Assembly: GCA_029706075.1 (NCBI GenBank) | Contig: JAINUG010000136.1 | Location: 285,001-349,000 of the forward strand | Length of the DNA: 64,000 nucleotides | Direction of reading: 5' to 3' | Source: Aldrovandia affinis | Lineage: Eukaryota > Chordata > Actinopteri > Notacanthiformes > Halosauridae | Shown here: in pieces, positions 38,501-49,734 of the stretch | How the letters are laid out: each line of letters starts with the position of its first letter | Position numbering within the stretch: the stretch's first letter is position 1 | Notes under the pieces: generated by a model | Databases searched by the model: none | What the model was told of the DNA's origin: nothing | What the model saw: the letters and a program-made list of their open reading frames with translations, nothing else | Translations under genes and position numbers: made by a program

Positions 38501-41500
38501 AAGCACATGATGCATCTAAAGAAATTCAAGAAAATGATGGCATCCTCTGCAAACAGCAACATTGGGCACAACCAGTTTGCAATTACTTTTCCACTTTTTT
38601 CCTTCAATAAATGAAATTCATTTAAAAACTGTATTTTGTGTTTAATCCTCCTTGTCTGATAACATTTTGAGAAGAGAAACCATTCAGTTTGCAAATATGC
38701 ATGTAAATCACGGCACTGTATATAAAGGTGTATAAACAGGGCCCTCTGCTGGTCAATTTGCTTGACAAAGTTGCATGTAAATGATGGCATCCTCTGCAAA
38801 CAGCAACATTGGCAGTTTGTCCACCCCTATATTCCATCCCCCAACATCCATTGTTCCTGTGCCATCATCCAGTGTTTCACTTTGTATCTATTCCCTCAGG
38901 TGCACCTCTTGTGTCTGGTTGCCAACGGAATCTTCCAGAACCGGCTGTGCAGCCAACCGGACCTGCTGGCAGTCGGCTTGTCTGTTCTGCCGACCCACTT
39001 GACCGTGGTGACCCCTGACCAGGCCGATGAAGATTTCCTTCGCGCTCTACTCAAATGGTAAGGAGTGGATGGCTGTGCAATTTCGATCAGCAATCAGTCA
39101 ATCTGATTTAGTTTGACTTGGCACTCTGCAATCAGTGGCGGCACCGTGGTGCAGTGGATAGCACTGTCGCCTCACAGCAAGAAGGTCTCGGGTTCGAAAC
39201 CAGGCCGGGGGCCTTTCTGTGTGGAGTTTGCATGTTCTCCCCGTGTCCGTGTGGGTTTCCTCCGGGTCCTCCGGTTTCTTCCCACAGTCCAAAGACATGC
39301 ACGTTAGGCTAATTGGAGAGTCTAAATTGCCCGTAGGTATGAGTGTGTGTGTGAGTGAATGGTGTATGTAGTGCCCTGCGATGGATTGGCGACCTGTCCA
39401 GGGTGTGTTCCTGCCTCTCGCCCCAATGCATGCTGGGATAGGCTCCAGCCCCCCCGCGACCCTAACTAGGAATAAGCGGCTGAAGATGAGATGAGACTCT
39501 GCAATCAATTGAATAAGCGAACCGTCAACAGTTGTTCCAAATGTTTAAATTGAGGAGCGACTGTCACGGCTGCCGTGTGCGTTTGATCATGTCTGCCCAT
39601 CATCCCGTCTGCATCACCCTTTGGCACCAGGTTTCGGGGAACATTCACCTTTGACCCTGAAGTGGCCCAGGACCAGGGGCACAGTCCACAGGCCATACTG
39701 CAGAGGAGGTTCGAGACCCGCTCTGCCCGCGATCACCAGGAAATGACCCAGGTAAGGGCACCTGAACCCTCGTCTCCTCCCTGCTGTAGAATCTCTTGTG
39801 TTTCCCTTCTGTAACAGTAATATTATGCTTTTGTGTAATTAATCACTGTTATGTACTCAAGAAATACAATCTGCTCAGTTTTTAATCATTTTATAAAACA
39901 TTTATGGGCATGTCAGTATATTAAGTGAGCCCTTTCTCCCGTAAAAGAGTTCACACGGTTGCATACAGGAATGGCAGTGAGACTCACTAAGCTACTGTGA
40001 TGCACGCCTGTATAGTAACATAACTATGCAGTAATGTAACGGCGTAACTTAATCATTCAAATTAAGTATGTGGTTAAAAGACATACGAAAATGTAAAGCA
40101 TCTGTGTGGTTGTTATGTGATACTAACAAATTAATAATAAGAAGAAAATATCATAAAGCATTATATTCTAGTATGACCTGGTCATTGAAGATGAAAATGA
40201 GTACGAGACAAAGGGGAGACAGTTGAGGAAAAACACAACCTTCGTTGGTTCACTTGGCTAAAGTGATCCTGTTGGCTAAAATGCTAATGGCTTTCATGGC
40301 CTAGTGCAGGGGTAAGCAACCTTAGTCCTGGGGGTCGATAGATGTTTCTGGTTTTTGTTTAATCCGATTTTGTTTTCATCTCGATTATACAGTATGCTCG
40401 AAGGTTAAGGCTGAATGGCGAACCATTGAGCACATGGTCACCTGCATACATTAAGCCTAATAATCAATCCAGTTATGTAGTTAGGTTTGGGTATATTTGG
40501 CAACAACTCAGAACCATCTCTGGCACTCTAGGACGAGAGTTCTACCTACCCCTGGCCTAGTGAGTGTTGGCGTGACGATGCGCGTGGGCAGATTTCGCCC
40601 GTGACCGCAGTGTGATCTGACCTGGTTCTACCTGCAGCTGTTCCTGGTGATTCTGCGGTCGCTGCAGCTGTTCTGCCGCCTGGTGCTGTCACTCCAGCCT
40701 CTCCCTCTGAAGCCCCCCTCTGCCAAGGTGCACACCATTTACAGCCCACCATTTGCAGCCCACACCCAGAGTTCAGACAGGGTGGCAATGTAGTATAATG
40801 GTTAGGGAACCAAGCTTTTAACTGGCTGCTGGATCGATTCCCAGTTGGGGGCACAGCGGTTGTACCCTTGAGCAAGGTACTTAACCTGAATTTCTTCAGT
40901 AAACATCCAGCTGTATACATGGAATGTATGTAGAAAAAAATATAGTAAGTCCCTCTGGATAAGACCATCTGCTAAATGACTAAAATGTAAATGTAGGATC
41001 TTCCCACTGAAAGGGTCATGTTAATTATTTCTCCATAGCACTTGTTGAAGAGTACTTTTCTTAATTTTGTCTAATATAGTCAAAAAATAACTAGTTGGAT
41101 GGTATGTGTGTCCATCTGCGACTTGACTCCACGTTTGGTTCCAGAATAAGGCCAAGACCTCTGGTAGCACCCCCAAGAAGAGCCCCTCCCAGCCCCAGGT
41201 CTCCCCAGGGGTCAAGAGGCCAGGGGAGTCCAGTGGAGGTGGGGCTGGGCCTGGGGGGAAGAGACGGAGAAAGAGCAAGGCGGAGGAAGAGAAGGTGGGA
41301 GCGGGAGCGGGGGCGGTGTCAGGAGCGGGGGCAGGGCGAGGACCGAAGAACTCCCAGCGGCGGAGGGTGGCCTCCAAAGTGTCCTACAAAGAGGACAGCA
41401 GCGAGGGGAGGAGGAGGAGGAGGAGGAGGGCGTCAGTGAAGGGGAGGAGTTCCAGCCCTCTAGTGGGGAGGACAGCGAGGGCTCTGGAGGAGGGGCTAAC

Positions 41501-42101
41501 ACAAGGCAGAATAGGGAGGGGAGGGGCAAGGGTGCGGCTCGTCGGAGACCAAGGAGCAAGGACACAAGCAGTGAAGGGCAGGAGGAGGAGGAGGAGGAGG
41601 AGGAGGAAGAAGAGGAGGAGGAGGAGGAGGAGGAGGAGGAGGAGGGGGAGGGGTAGGGGGAAGAAAGAATGGGGGTTGGATGAGTGGCTGGAGGTGTACC
41701 TGGAGCGGGTGGGGCGCTGGGTGTGTCTGGGTGTCCAGCAAGCGGGTTTTGGGAGCCCCCGGAAGACCGCCGTACAAGCCACCCAGCCGATGAGCTACGT
41801 GCTGGCCGTGGATGGGGACGGGCACCTGAAAGACCTGAGCTCCAAGTACGACCTCACCTGGATGACATCATCCAGGAAGCGCTGCGTGGAGCTGGAGTGG
41901 TGGGAGGAGACTCTTAGCGGGTTCCGTGGCCCCACCTCCCAGAGGGAGCGCAGGGAGGACAAGGAGGTGAGAGAGAACACACACACACACACACATTCAT
42001 TAACACTCACATTCATTTATACACTCCCTCACTCACTGACGTACTCACTCACTCATGAACACACACACTTATAATCCCCACACATACACTTACACAAAGT
42101 G

Positions 42102-42139
<38 letters not shown>

Positions 42140-43100
42140 CAAACTATTCGCTCTCTGTTACAGCTCCGGGCAAAGCTTCTGGCCAAACCGTTGCCCACGG
42201 CGATGTCTATGTTTAAGAATCACCCGCTGTATGCCCTGAAGAAACACCTGCTAAAGTATGAGGCCATATACCCCCCCACAGCCGCCATCCTGGGGTACTG
42301 CAGGGGAGAGGCAGTCTACTCCAGGTAACTACATCCCAAGTTTGAGTGTGTGAGTGTGTGAGTGTGTGAGTGTGTGAGTGTGTGAGTGTGTGAGTGTGTG
42401 AGTGTGTGAGTGTGTGAGTGTGTGAGTGCATAAGAAAGAGACAGAGAGATGGTATTGATTTCTACATGAACGAGTGCGTGTATAGTGTGCATGCGTGCTC
42501 AATACTTTTTGTATATGTATCCCTGCTTACTCCTCATTGAATTTTTTCTTTTTTAATTACTAACCTTTTCCTTCCCAGTGTTACAGGTATGGTATGCAGC
42601 TGCCTACAACAATGTTTATTGCTGTATTACTTCACTGTTCCTACCATGTATTAATGCACATCTTGTAAGTCGCTCTGGTTAAGAGCGTCTGCTAAATGCT
42701 TAAAATGTAATGCAAGGCAGCGGATGGCGTAGCGGTCTAAAGCGCCACACTTTGGTGTGGCGTGCGCTGCCTGTCAGGGACGCGGTTCGAAACCCGCGTC
42801 TCTACCAGACCGGCCCTGGTCGTCAGCCCCGATCGGAGGTGGCATTTGGCTGTCCGCCTCCGGGGGAAGGGGGAGGGTGAGCCGGCACGAGTCCGTCGAG
42901 GAGCAGGTAAAAGGCGTCCATGGAAGAATTTCCGTCTCGGAAGAGGCGGGAACAATCGGCCAGGAATGTGTGTCTCGCTCCCGGAGGACGGGTGGCGGAC
43001 TCGTGGGGGTGGGGAATTGAAATAAATAGAGGGTATAATTGGCAACCAAATTGGGAGAAAAACGGGAATAAATTAGAAATAAATTTAAAATGCAATGTAA

Positions 43101-43173
<73 letters not shown>

Positions 43174-45923
43174 TAAAGAGACTACAGTTGTGCGTGATCA
43201 TATCTCTCTACAGGGATTGCGTTCACACCCTGCACTCCAGAGACACGTGGCTGAAGGAGGCACGGACCGTGCTTCTGGGCGAGGAGCCATATAAGGTGCA
43301 GCCATCTGTCCTAGCACCTCCCTAATATGGATTATATAAGGCACTAACCTACAGTGGGGAAAATAAGTATTTCACCCCCTGCTGATTTTGTGAGTTTGCC
43401 CCCTTACAAAGAAAGGAACGGTCTATAATTTTCATGGTAGGTTCATCTTAACAGTGAGAGACAGAATATTTAAAAAAATCCCAGAAAATTACATTATATG
43501 AATTTTAAACATTTATTTGTGTTTTATTGAGGAAAATAAGTATTTCACCCCCTAGCAAAACATGACTCAGTACTTGGTGGAGAAACCCTTGTTGGCAAGC
43601 ACAGCGGTCAGATGTTTCTTGTAGTTGGTCACCAAGTTTGCGCAGATCCCAGGAGGGATTTTGGCCCACTCCTCTTTGCAGATCCTCTCCAGATCCTTAG
43701 AAATCCATTTTCAGTGTCCTGGCTGAGGGAAGGAGGTTCTCACCCAAGATTTCCCGGTACATGGCCCCATTCATCCTCCCCTCGATCCAGGGAAGTCGTC
43801 CTGTGCCCTTAGCAGAGAAACAGCCCCAAAGCATAATGTTTCCACCGCCATGCTTGATGGTGGGGATGGTGTTCTTGGGGTCCAAGGCAGCTTTTTTTTT
43901 TTCCTCCAAACACGGCGAGTCGAGTTGATGCCAAAGAGCTCGATTTTAGTCTCATCTGACCACAGCACTTTCTCCCAAGCCTCCTCTGAATCATCCAGGT
44001 GCTCATTGGCAAACTTCAGACCGGCCCGTACATGTGCCTTCTTGAGCAGGGGGACCTTGCGGGCACTACAGGATTTCAATCCATTACGGCGTAGTGTGTT
44101 ACCAATGGTCATCTTGGTGACTGTGGTCCCAGCTGCCTTGAGATCATCAACAAGCTCCAGCCGTGTAGTTCTGGGTTGTTCCCTCACCTTTCTCATGATC
44201 AGGTTCACTCCATGAGGTGAGATCTTGCGTGGAGCCTCAGACCGAGGGAGATTGATGGTCAATTGGTGTTTCTTCCATTTTCTAATTATCGCACCAACAG
44301 TTGACTCCTTCTCACCAAGCTGCTTGCCAATGGTCTTGTAGCCCATTCCAGTCTTGTGCAGGTCTACAATTTTGTCCCTGATGTCCTTAGACAATTCTTT
44401 GGTCTTGCCCATTGTGGAGAGGTTGGAATCTGATTCATTGATTGATTCTGTGGACAGTTGTCTTTTATACAGGTAACGAGTACTTAATTAGGAGTACTAA
44501 TTAAGTAAGAGGACTAATCTGTGTGCCTCCTGGTCACATAACCGGTCTGTGGGAGCCAGAATTCTTGCTGTTTTGCTAGGGGGTGAAATACTTATTTTCC
44601 TCAATAAAACACAAATAAATGTTTAAAATTCATATAATGTGATTTTCTGGGATTTAAAAAAAATATTCTGTCTCTCACTGTTAAGATGAACCTACCATGA
44701 AATTTATAGACCGACCGTTCCGTTCCTTTCTTTGTAAGGGGGCAAACTCACAAAATCAGCAGGGGGTGAAATACTTATTTTCCCCACTGTATCTCCTTTC
44801 AAATAAATGTCGAAAAGAAATCAATTAAAAAGAGACCGCTATTGGGGCCTCCCGTGTGGTCTAGTGGTTTCAACGTCCGACGCTGGCCACGGCGCCCGGG
44901 GTTCGATTCCCCATTGCGCCAGAGTCGGCTCTGGCCAGGAGTGCCATCGGGGCGGCAATTGGCTGTCTGCCCCAGGGAGGGGGGAGGGAAGCCAACACAC
45001 ACACAGTTTGCTGCGCACAGGAGTGGTTCTGGGGTACCGGAATTACAGTCGACGGCACAACGAGTGCTGTCTCGGAGGAGGCAGCGCTACGCCTTGTCAC
45101 TGCCGGTCACAGGACTACGGCAGCAAACTATGAGGGAAGGGGATTGAACTAAGCACAGCAGGTAATTGGCTACCAAATTGGAAAAAAAATAATAATAATT
45201 TTTTACATTAAAAAAAAAAGAGACCGCTATTTTTGTAAAGAAGTTGTACCAACGATTAATGTGATGCGCGGTCTCACCGCGGTTATTGTAAGCGCTCTGG
45301 ATAAGAGCGTCTGCTAATTTACTTGATTGCAATTGTTATTGTGTGCTCGTGATGGATCCATTTTGGGGGTAGTAATATCATCAGTGTTTCTCTCAGATGG
45401 TGAAGGGGTTCTCCAATCGGGCGAGGAAGGCGAGGCAGGGAGCAGAACAGAAGGACAGAGATGACCTGGGGCTGTTTGGAGAATGGCAGACAGAGGAGTA
45501 TCAGCCCCCGATAGCTATGGATGGAAAGGTCCTTACCCTGTCACATGACAGGTTCTGTATTTCAGTGTGCGTGATGTGTGTGCGTGTGCGTGGTATGGGT
45601 GTATTGTTGCTGGTATATATGTTAAATTTGACGTGTGTTGGCGTGACAAGAGTGTTGTAAGTACTGAGTCTGACATGTGGTTGTGCTTGTGTTCCAGGTG
45701 CCTCGTAATGATTATGGGAATGTGTACCTGTTTCGGCCGTGCATGCTGCCCGTGGGCTGTGTCCATGTGCGTTTGCCCAGCCTGCACCGAGTCGCCCGCA
45801 AGCTTGACATCGACTGTGCGTCTGCCGTCACAGGATTTGACTTTCACTGTGGCTTCTCCCACCCTGTGTAAGCCCACCTTCGTAATTCATGCATGTGCAC
45901 GCACACACACACACACACACACA

Positions 45924-45995
<72 letters not shown>

Positions 45996-47747
45996 TACAT
46001 GCACACACACACACACACATACACACATACATGCATGCATGCATGCATACATACATACATATACACACACACACATTCATACATACATATACACACACAC
46101 GCAAACACACATACATACATACACGCACACATGCCACTTCATTGTGGGGAAACCAGGGGGTTGACTTTGACCACAGATAAGATATCGGTAGGGACTCAGA
46201 TGAGAAAGTGATTAAAAAAACCAATAATAATAATAACAGATCAAAGTGTACAAACTGAATATCTGAATGAATGAACTTCTCCTATCTACTGTACAACTAA
46301 AATAACAAAGATATATATGGAAACTAGGCGAGATTGGCATCTTAATCAGTTCTGAATCCATTCTGAATCCATTCTAAAGTACACAAATTCACGTGTCTTT
46401 CCGCTCTTCCCTTTCTGTGCTTCCTATTGTGGAAAGGTCTGCTCTCGAGCCTCTCGAGATTAACTGATCCTGGACATCCCCCTGGAGAGCAGGCAGCTGA
46501 GAGCGCTCCACAAAAGTCTGGCCTGCCCTTTTTTTAAAAATCCCATCACCTGATGAGCCTGAGGGGAATGTGGTTGCCTAGGCAGCCATTTCCCCCACCC
46601 CTCCCATTGCCGTGCCAGTCGCACTCCTCAGCAAGGCACCCTCCCGGTCACCCTCTCCACGCAGAAAAGGAGTTGCCAGTCAGGGCAGACCCCCGGGGAC
46701 ATGCAGGCTTACTCCAGAAACGGCCTCCCTGCAGGCCTCCAGTGGCCTGGGACAGTGGATGGTAGTTTTCAGTCTGGCTACTGTGACCATGAAACCGCAG
46801 CTCTGTCAGTGTTCCTGTAACATATGCAAATATTGCTGACAGCTGAAATTAAGGGGGGCCAAGCATAAGGCATAAGCATACAATATGAATGAGTATCCCA
46901 TCCCATATGAGTATCCCATACCGCCTGGTGGCGTCCCCACTTTCCCTCACTGCCACCAGCAACAGTGGAGAAGTCCTTGGTCTCCTTGATTCTTTGTATT
47001 GGGTTTTTATTTTTATTTTTTTATTTTAGCTTTATTTAGCCAGGGGAGCCCATTGAGACCAAGGTCTCATTTACAATGGTGCCCTGATTACAAAACAATT
47101 ATATAAATTACACATAAACAAACAAGACAAGGACAATAAAAATAGATGAAAGCATCATACAAAATAACAATAATAAGAAGAAACTAGTGTTACAATAGTA
47201 GTAATTACAATAGTTACGATAAATTTAGAAACACTCACATACCACTAACTATATCCTTAAGCATATTTTTAAAAGTTCCTATAGAGACCACAGAGTCCAG
47301 TTTGAAGGTCTCCTGAAGCTCATTAAAAGCTCTAGGCCCACAATAGGTTAAGCAATTCATCATTGTGCCTTTTGGCTAGGCTGTATCTGTGCAGTGTGCA
47401 TCATACCTAGCATTACCTTTCTGTGTGTGTGTGTGTGTGTGTGTGTCTGTGTCTGTGTGTGTGTGTGTCTGTGTGTGTGTGTGTGTTTATCTGATTACCT
47501 GATGGTGTGTCTGTGTGTGTGTCTTCCAGCACTGATGGCTACGTTGTCTGTGAGGAGTATCAAGAGGTGCTACAAGCAGCTTGGGAGAATGAGCAAGATA
47601 TCCTGCAGAAGAAAGAGAGAGAGGTGAGTGTTGGTGTGTGAGAGAGAGAGACTTATGCAGTGCTCTCTACAGTATGTATGGATTGATGTGTGTGTGTGAC
47701 ACAGTGCTCTGGGTGTGAATAGTGCATGTGATACACTATACACACAT

Positions 47748-47780
<33 letters not shown>

Positions 47781-48423
47781 ACATACACTATACACACTCA
47801 GAGCATTGTATGTATGGGTGTGAGTGTGTGATAGTGCTCTGGGTGTGTATAGTGTATGTATGGGTGTGTGTGTGTGACAGTGCTCTGGGTGTGTATAGTG
47901 TATGTATGGGTGTGTGTGTGTGACAGTGCTCTGGGTGTGTATAGTGTATGTATGGGTGTGTGTGTGTGACAGTGCTCTGGGTGTGTATAGTGTATGTATG
48001 GGTGTGTGTGTGTGACATAGTGTATGTATGGATGGATGGTATGGGTGTGTGTGTGTGACAGTGCTCTGGGTGTGTATAGTGTATGTATGGATGGATGGAT
48101 GTGTGTGTGACACAGTTCTCTGGGTGTTGCAGAAGCGAGAGAAAAGGGCTGTGGACCACTGGACCCTGCTGGTGAAAGGGCTGTTGATCCGGGAGCGACT
48201 GCAGCGCCGCTATGGGAGGCAGGGGCCAGAGCCATCGCTGGCCAATGAGGGGGAGAAGGGCCTGTCCTCGGGCGAGGAGGACAATGAGGGGGTGGACCCC
48301 GCTGCCATGACCCTGGCAAGCTCATGGCCCCAGAACCGACAGGAAGAGGGGGAGGCCAATTTGACAACCAAACGGGAGAAACGGGCCCTGCAGAAAAATC
48401 TCTTCCCCTTTGAGAAAGTGTGA
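35560..48423 (+). CDS. xpc: DNA damage recognition protein XPC
   Basis: Initiates global-genome nucleotide excision repair with RAD23 and centrin-2. Exons: 35560-35668, 36646-36915, 37025-37133, 37955-38039, 38900-39057, 39631-39751, 40638-40727, 41145-41966, 42164-42324, 43214-43295, 45397-45528, 45698-45867, 47530-47623, 48133-48423. The frame closes at 897 codons (human 940). Landmarks: [31 protein letters not shown] and the transglutaminase-like fold (about residues 160-590, interrupted by a linker in exon 8), [18 protein letters not shown] (BHD1), [16 protein letters not shown] and [12 protein letters not shown] (BHD2), [12 protein letters not shown] with [17 protein letters not shown] (BHD3), and a C-terminal [17 protein letters not shown] next to the TFIIH/centrin-binding region. 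The exon 8 linker is read in an Arg-rich frame although the overlapping frame gives the expected acidic sequence. Introns carry a Tc1 element, several SINEs and a minisatellite. Confidence 0.95.
38246..38676. mobile_element. Non-autonomous Tc1-like element in xpc intron 4
   Basis: Inverted repeats of roughly 70 bases: 'cagtttttaaatgatgattt' near 38300 and the complement of 'cattcatttaaaaactg...' near 38620, with 'gacaaagataacc' and 'ccttgtctg' further out. Internal 'ctgtctgacaaagtgaagta' resembles Tc1 leader sequence. No transposase frame. The exact TA borders are uncertain. Confidence 0.65.
39135..39495 (+). mobile_element. SINE-like repeat, family D, with 12-bp target-site duplication
   Basis: tRNA-like start 'ggtgcagtggatagcactgt' with B-box-like 'gggttcgaaacc', then the widespread fish sequence 'tgcatgttctccccgtgtcc' and 'ccctgcgatggattggcgac'. 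It is flanked by perfect 'actctgcaatca' (39123-39134, 39496-39507). Lies in xpc intron 5. Confidence 0.8.
40307..40554. mobile_element. hAT MITE, 248 bp, with perfect 8-bp duplication
   Basis: Ends 'caggggtaagcaacct' and (complement) 'caggggtaggtagaactctc'. Flanking 'gcctagtg' is present on both sides (40299-40306, 40555-40562), the 8-bp hallmark of hAT. Lies in xpc intron 6. Confidence 0.85.
40781..40992 (+). mobile_element. SINE, family B, in xpc intron 7
   Basis: 'gtagtataatggttagggaa', 'cccttgagcaaggtacttaa' and tail 'ccctctggataagaccatct'; the stem of the hairpin tail has decayed. Confidence 0.8.
41408..41655 (+). repeat. Two GAG/AGG triplet arrays in xpc exon 8
   Basis: Arrays at 41408-41430 and 41578-41655. 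They border the segment whose protein-like frame is offset from the open frame of the exon. Confidence 0.9.
42343..42430 (+). repeat. Ten-base tandem repeat (gtgtgtgagt)n
   Basis: About nine near-perfect units just inside xpc intron 9, close to the donor. Confidence 0.9.
42666..42711 (+). repeat. Free-standing hairpin tail
   Basis: 'gtcgctctggttaagagcgt' followed by 'ctgctaaatgctt'; abuts the next SINE. Confidence 0.65.
42715..43085 (+). mobile_element. SINE, family A, in xpc intron 9
   Basis: Head 'ggcagcggatggcgtagcgg', body 'ggctgtccgcctccggggg' and 'gagggtataattggcaacca'. The near-repeat 'ttaaaatgyaatg' flanks it. A (GT)n run follows at 43100-43172. Confidence 0.85.
43352..44789 (-). 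mobile_element. Tc1-like DNA transposon, 1438 bp, in xpc intron 10
   Basis: Terminal inverted repeats of about 210 bases: the left starts 'cagtggggaaaataagtatt' and the right ends with its complement. Both flanks are TA (43350-43351, 44790-44791). The repeats remain highly similar, so the insertion is fairly young. Carries a broken transposase on the minus strand. Confidence 0.92.
43560..44412 (-). pseudogene. Tc1-family transposase, frameshifted and internally deleted
   Basis: Starts [20 protein letters not shown] at 44412. Paired helix-turn-helix: [20 protein letters not shown], then [15 protein letters not shown]. First catalytic Asp in [12 protein letters not shown] frameshift lies in the Lys-rich run after RRVW (about 43892-43905). 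The sequence then jumps from a [14 protein letters not shown] block to [16 protein letters not shown], so the second Asp and third acidic residue of the DD34E triad are absent. Cannot encode active enzyme. Confidence 0.88.
44844..45214 (+). mobile_element. SINE, family A variant, with 17-bp target-site duplication
   Basis: Head 'cccgtgtggtctagtggttt' with 'ggggttcgattcccc' resembles tRNA-Glu/Asp. Body 'ggctgtctgccccagggag'. Flanked by perfect 'aaaaagagaccgctatt' (44827-44843, 45215-45231). Lies 55 bases from the Tc1 element. Confidence 0.9.
45287..45321 (+). repeat. Free-standing hairpin tail
   Basis: 'gcgctctggataagagcgtc' without a head; lies about 55 bases after the family-A duplication. 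Confidence 0.6.
45899..46130. repeat. Compound (CA)n/(ATGC)n/(ATAC)n microsatellite in xpc intron 12
   Basis: A CA run grading into ATGCATGC and ATACATAC tetranucleotides. Confidence 0.95.
47010..47385 (-). repeat. Interspersed repeat of unknown class in xpc intron 12
   Basis: Begins 'tttatttagccaggggagcc' and contains 'cattgagaccaaggtctcat' and 'ttaaaagctctaggccca', a sequence style widespread in fish genomes. No ORF. Orientation is a guess from the A-rich interior. Confidence 0.45.
47815..48115. repeat. 46-bp minisatellite in xpc intron 13
   Basis: Units begin 'gtatgtatgggtgtgtgtgt' and contain 'gacagtgctctgggtgtgta'. Starts at 47854, 47900 and 47946 give an exact 46-base period, with about five further or partial units. 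Confidence 0.92.
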
Positions 48424-48710
48424 AATGTGCACAAGAACGCAAACGCATAGACCTATTGCACACACACTGTACCTTGTACTGTACTGTGAAATAAGGAGTT
48501 CTGTTCAAAGTACTTTTTCAAGCACTGCTGTACTGTCCCCCTCCATCACCAACTGCCTGTCTCCCTCACTCACCTACCCCCCCAAAAAAATTATCACCTC
48601 TGCTCACTCATCTCCCCCCATACCCCTAATCAAACTGCCCCCTCTCTCCTTCAGACGAATAAGTGGACTGTTTTTGTATTGATTCAAAATATTTTTGTTA
48701 ATGATTCGTG

Positions 48711-48716
48711 ATTAAA
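48711..48716 (+). terminator. xpc polyadenylation signal
   Basis: ATTAAA in 'tgattaaacaaaattgc', 288 bases after the xpc stop, ending a UTR-like stretch. Confidence 0.6.
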
Positions 48717-48967
48717 CAAAATTGCTTTGGAACCTGAAAACGGACTTGATTTGCTGTAAGATTGTGGCGCGTTTGCTACAGCATCAGAGCAACAGTAATG
48801 TATTCTTGCGTAGTCAACACAAGCAGGGATTCGCTGTGCCTTCAAAAACCATTACAATCGCAAAACTACCATTTAATGTTTTTAAGATATTTTTATTGAT
48901 GTGGTTGAATTCTATTAATAAAAACAAGATCACATTGAATTACTAATAATGAAAAGGCTACTATATA

Positions 48968-49627
48968 TACCAAAATAAAGGAAACGCAAGTAAATGAAGG
49001 GTTCTGGTGGCTTTTAATGTGTGGGGTGCATTTTTCTGAAATGGTTTAAAGCCACTCAACCCCTTAGAGGGCAAGGTGAACAGCAATAAATGCAAAGCCA
49101 TTCTGAGTGATCACCTTCATCCTATGGGGAAGCATTTATATCCTGATGACAATGCCCCCATCCGCAGGGCACGAGTGGTCACTGAATGGTTTGATGAGCA
49201 TGGAAATTATGTAAAGCATATGACATGGCTGTCTCAGTCACCAGATCTTTTAATTTAATTTTTTTATTTTAAGAATTTGTTTCTGATTTTATCCCTTCCT
49301 GTCGGCTTCCCTCCCCCCTCCCTGGGGCGGACAGCCAATCGCTTGAATGTTGAATGTTGTAACCACTGGAGCACGCGGGAGGCCTCAGTCACCAGATCTT
49401 AACCTAATTGAACACTTATGGGAGATTCTTGAGTGTCGCCTGAGGCAGTGTTTTCCACCACCATCAACAAAAACAAATGATGGAATTTCTCGTGGAAGAA
49501 TGGTGTTGCATGCTGCCATACCATTCCAGACACATCCATGCCAAGGCGCATTGAAGCTTTTCTGGTGGCTTGTGACACCCTATTAAGACACTTTGTTGGT
49601 GTTTCCTTTATTTTGGTAGTTACCTAT
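48968..49627 (+). mobile_element. Tc1-like relic interrupted by a SINE
   Basis: Ends carry 'ccaaaataaaggaaac' (left) and 'gtttcctttattttgg' (right) as inverted repeats. The interior encodes the transposase C-terminal part: DDNAPIRRARVVTEWFDEHG, then WLSQSPDL, then (after the SINE) LIEHLWEILE, i.e. the second Asp and the third acidic position of the DDE triad. The N-terminal half is missing. Confidence 0.8.
49250..49383 (-). mobile_element. Truncated family-A SINE nested in the Tc1 relic
   Basis: Reverse copy containing 'cctggggcggacagccaatc' and the head complement 'aaccactggagcacgcggga'. It is flanked by the perfect 17-bp duplication 'ctcagtcaccagatctt' (49233-49249, 49384-49400), which lies in the transposase codons for SQSPDL. 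Confidence 0.9.
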
Positions 49628-49734
49628 ATATTAGGGCTGTAACAATGAATCTATTGATCAATCCGATTAATGAACTAATGTTTTAACTGGCAATTAATTT
49701 GAGAGAAAATAAAGCAGATTTTTAAATGCATGTT

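Noticed and set aside
46553..46840. Pro-rich ORFs in xpc intron 12
   Set aside because: No acceptor/donor pair that would place them in the xpc frame and no similarity.
47815..48115. CRISPR-like periodic array
   Set aside because: Units are contiguous with no unique spacers and lie in a vertebrate intron; it is a minisatellite.
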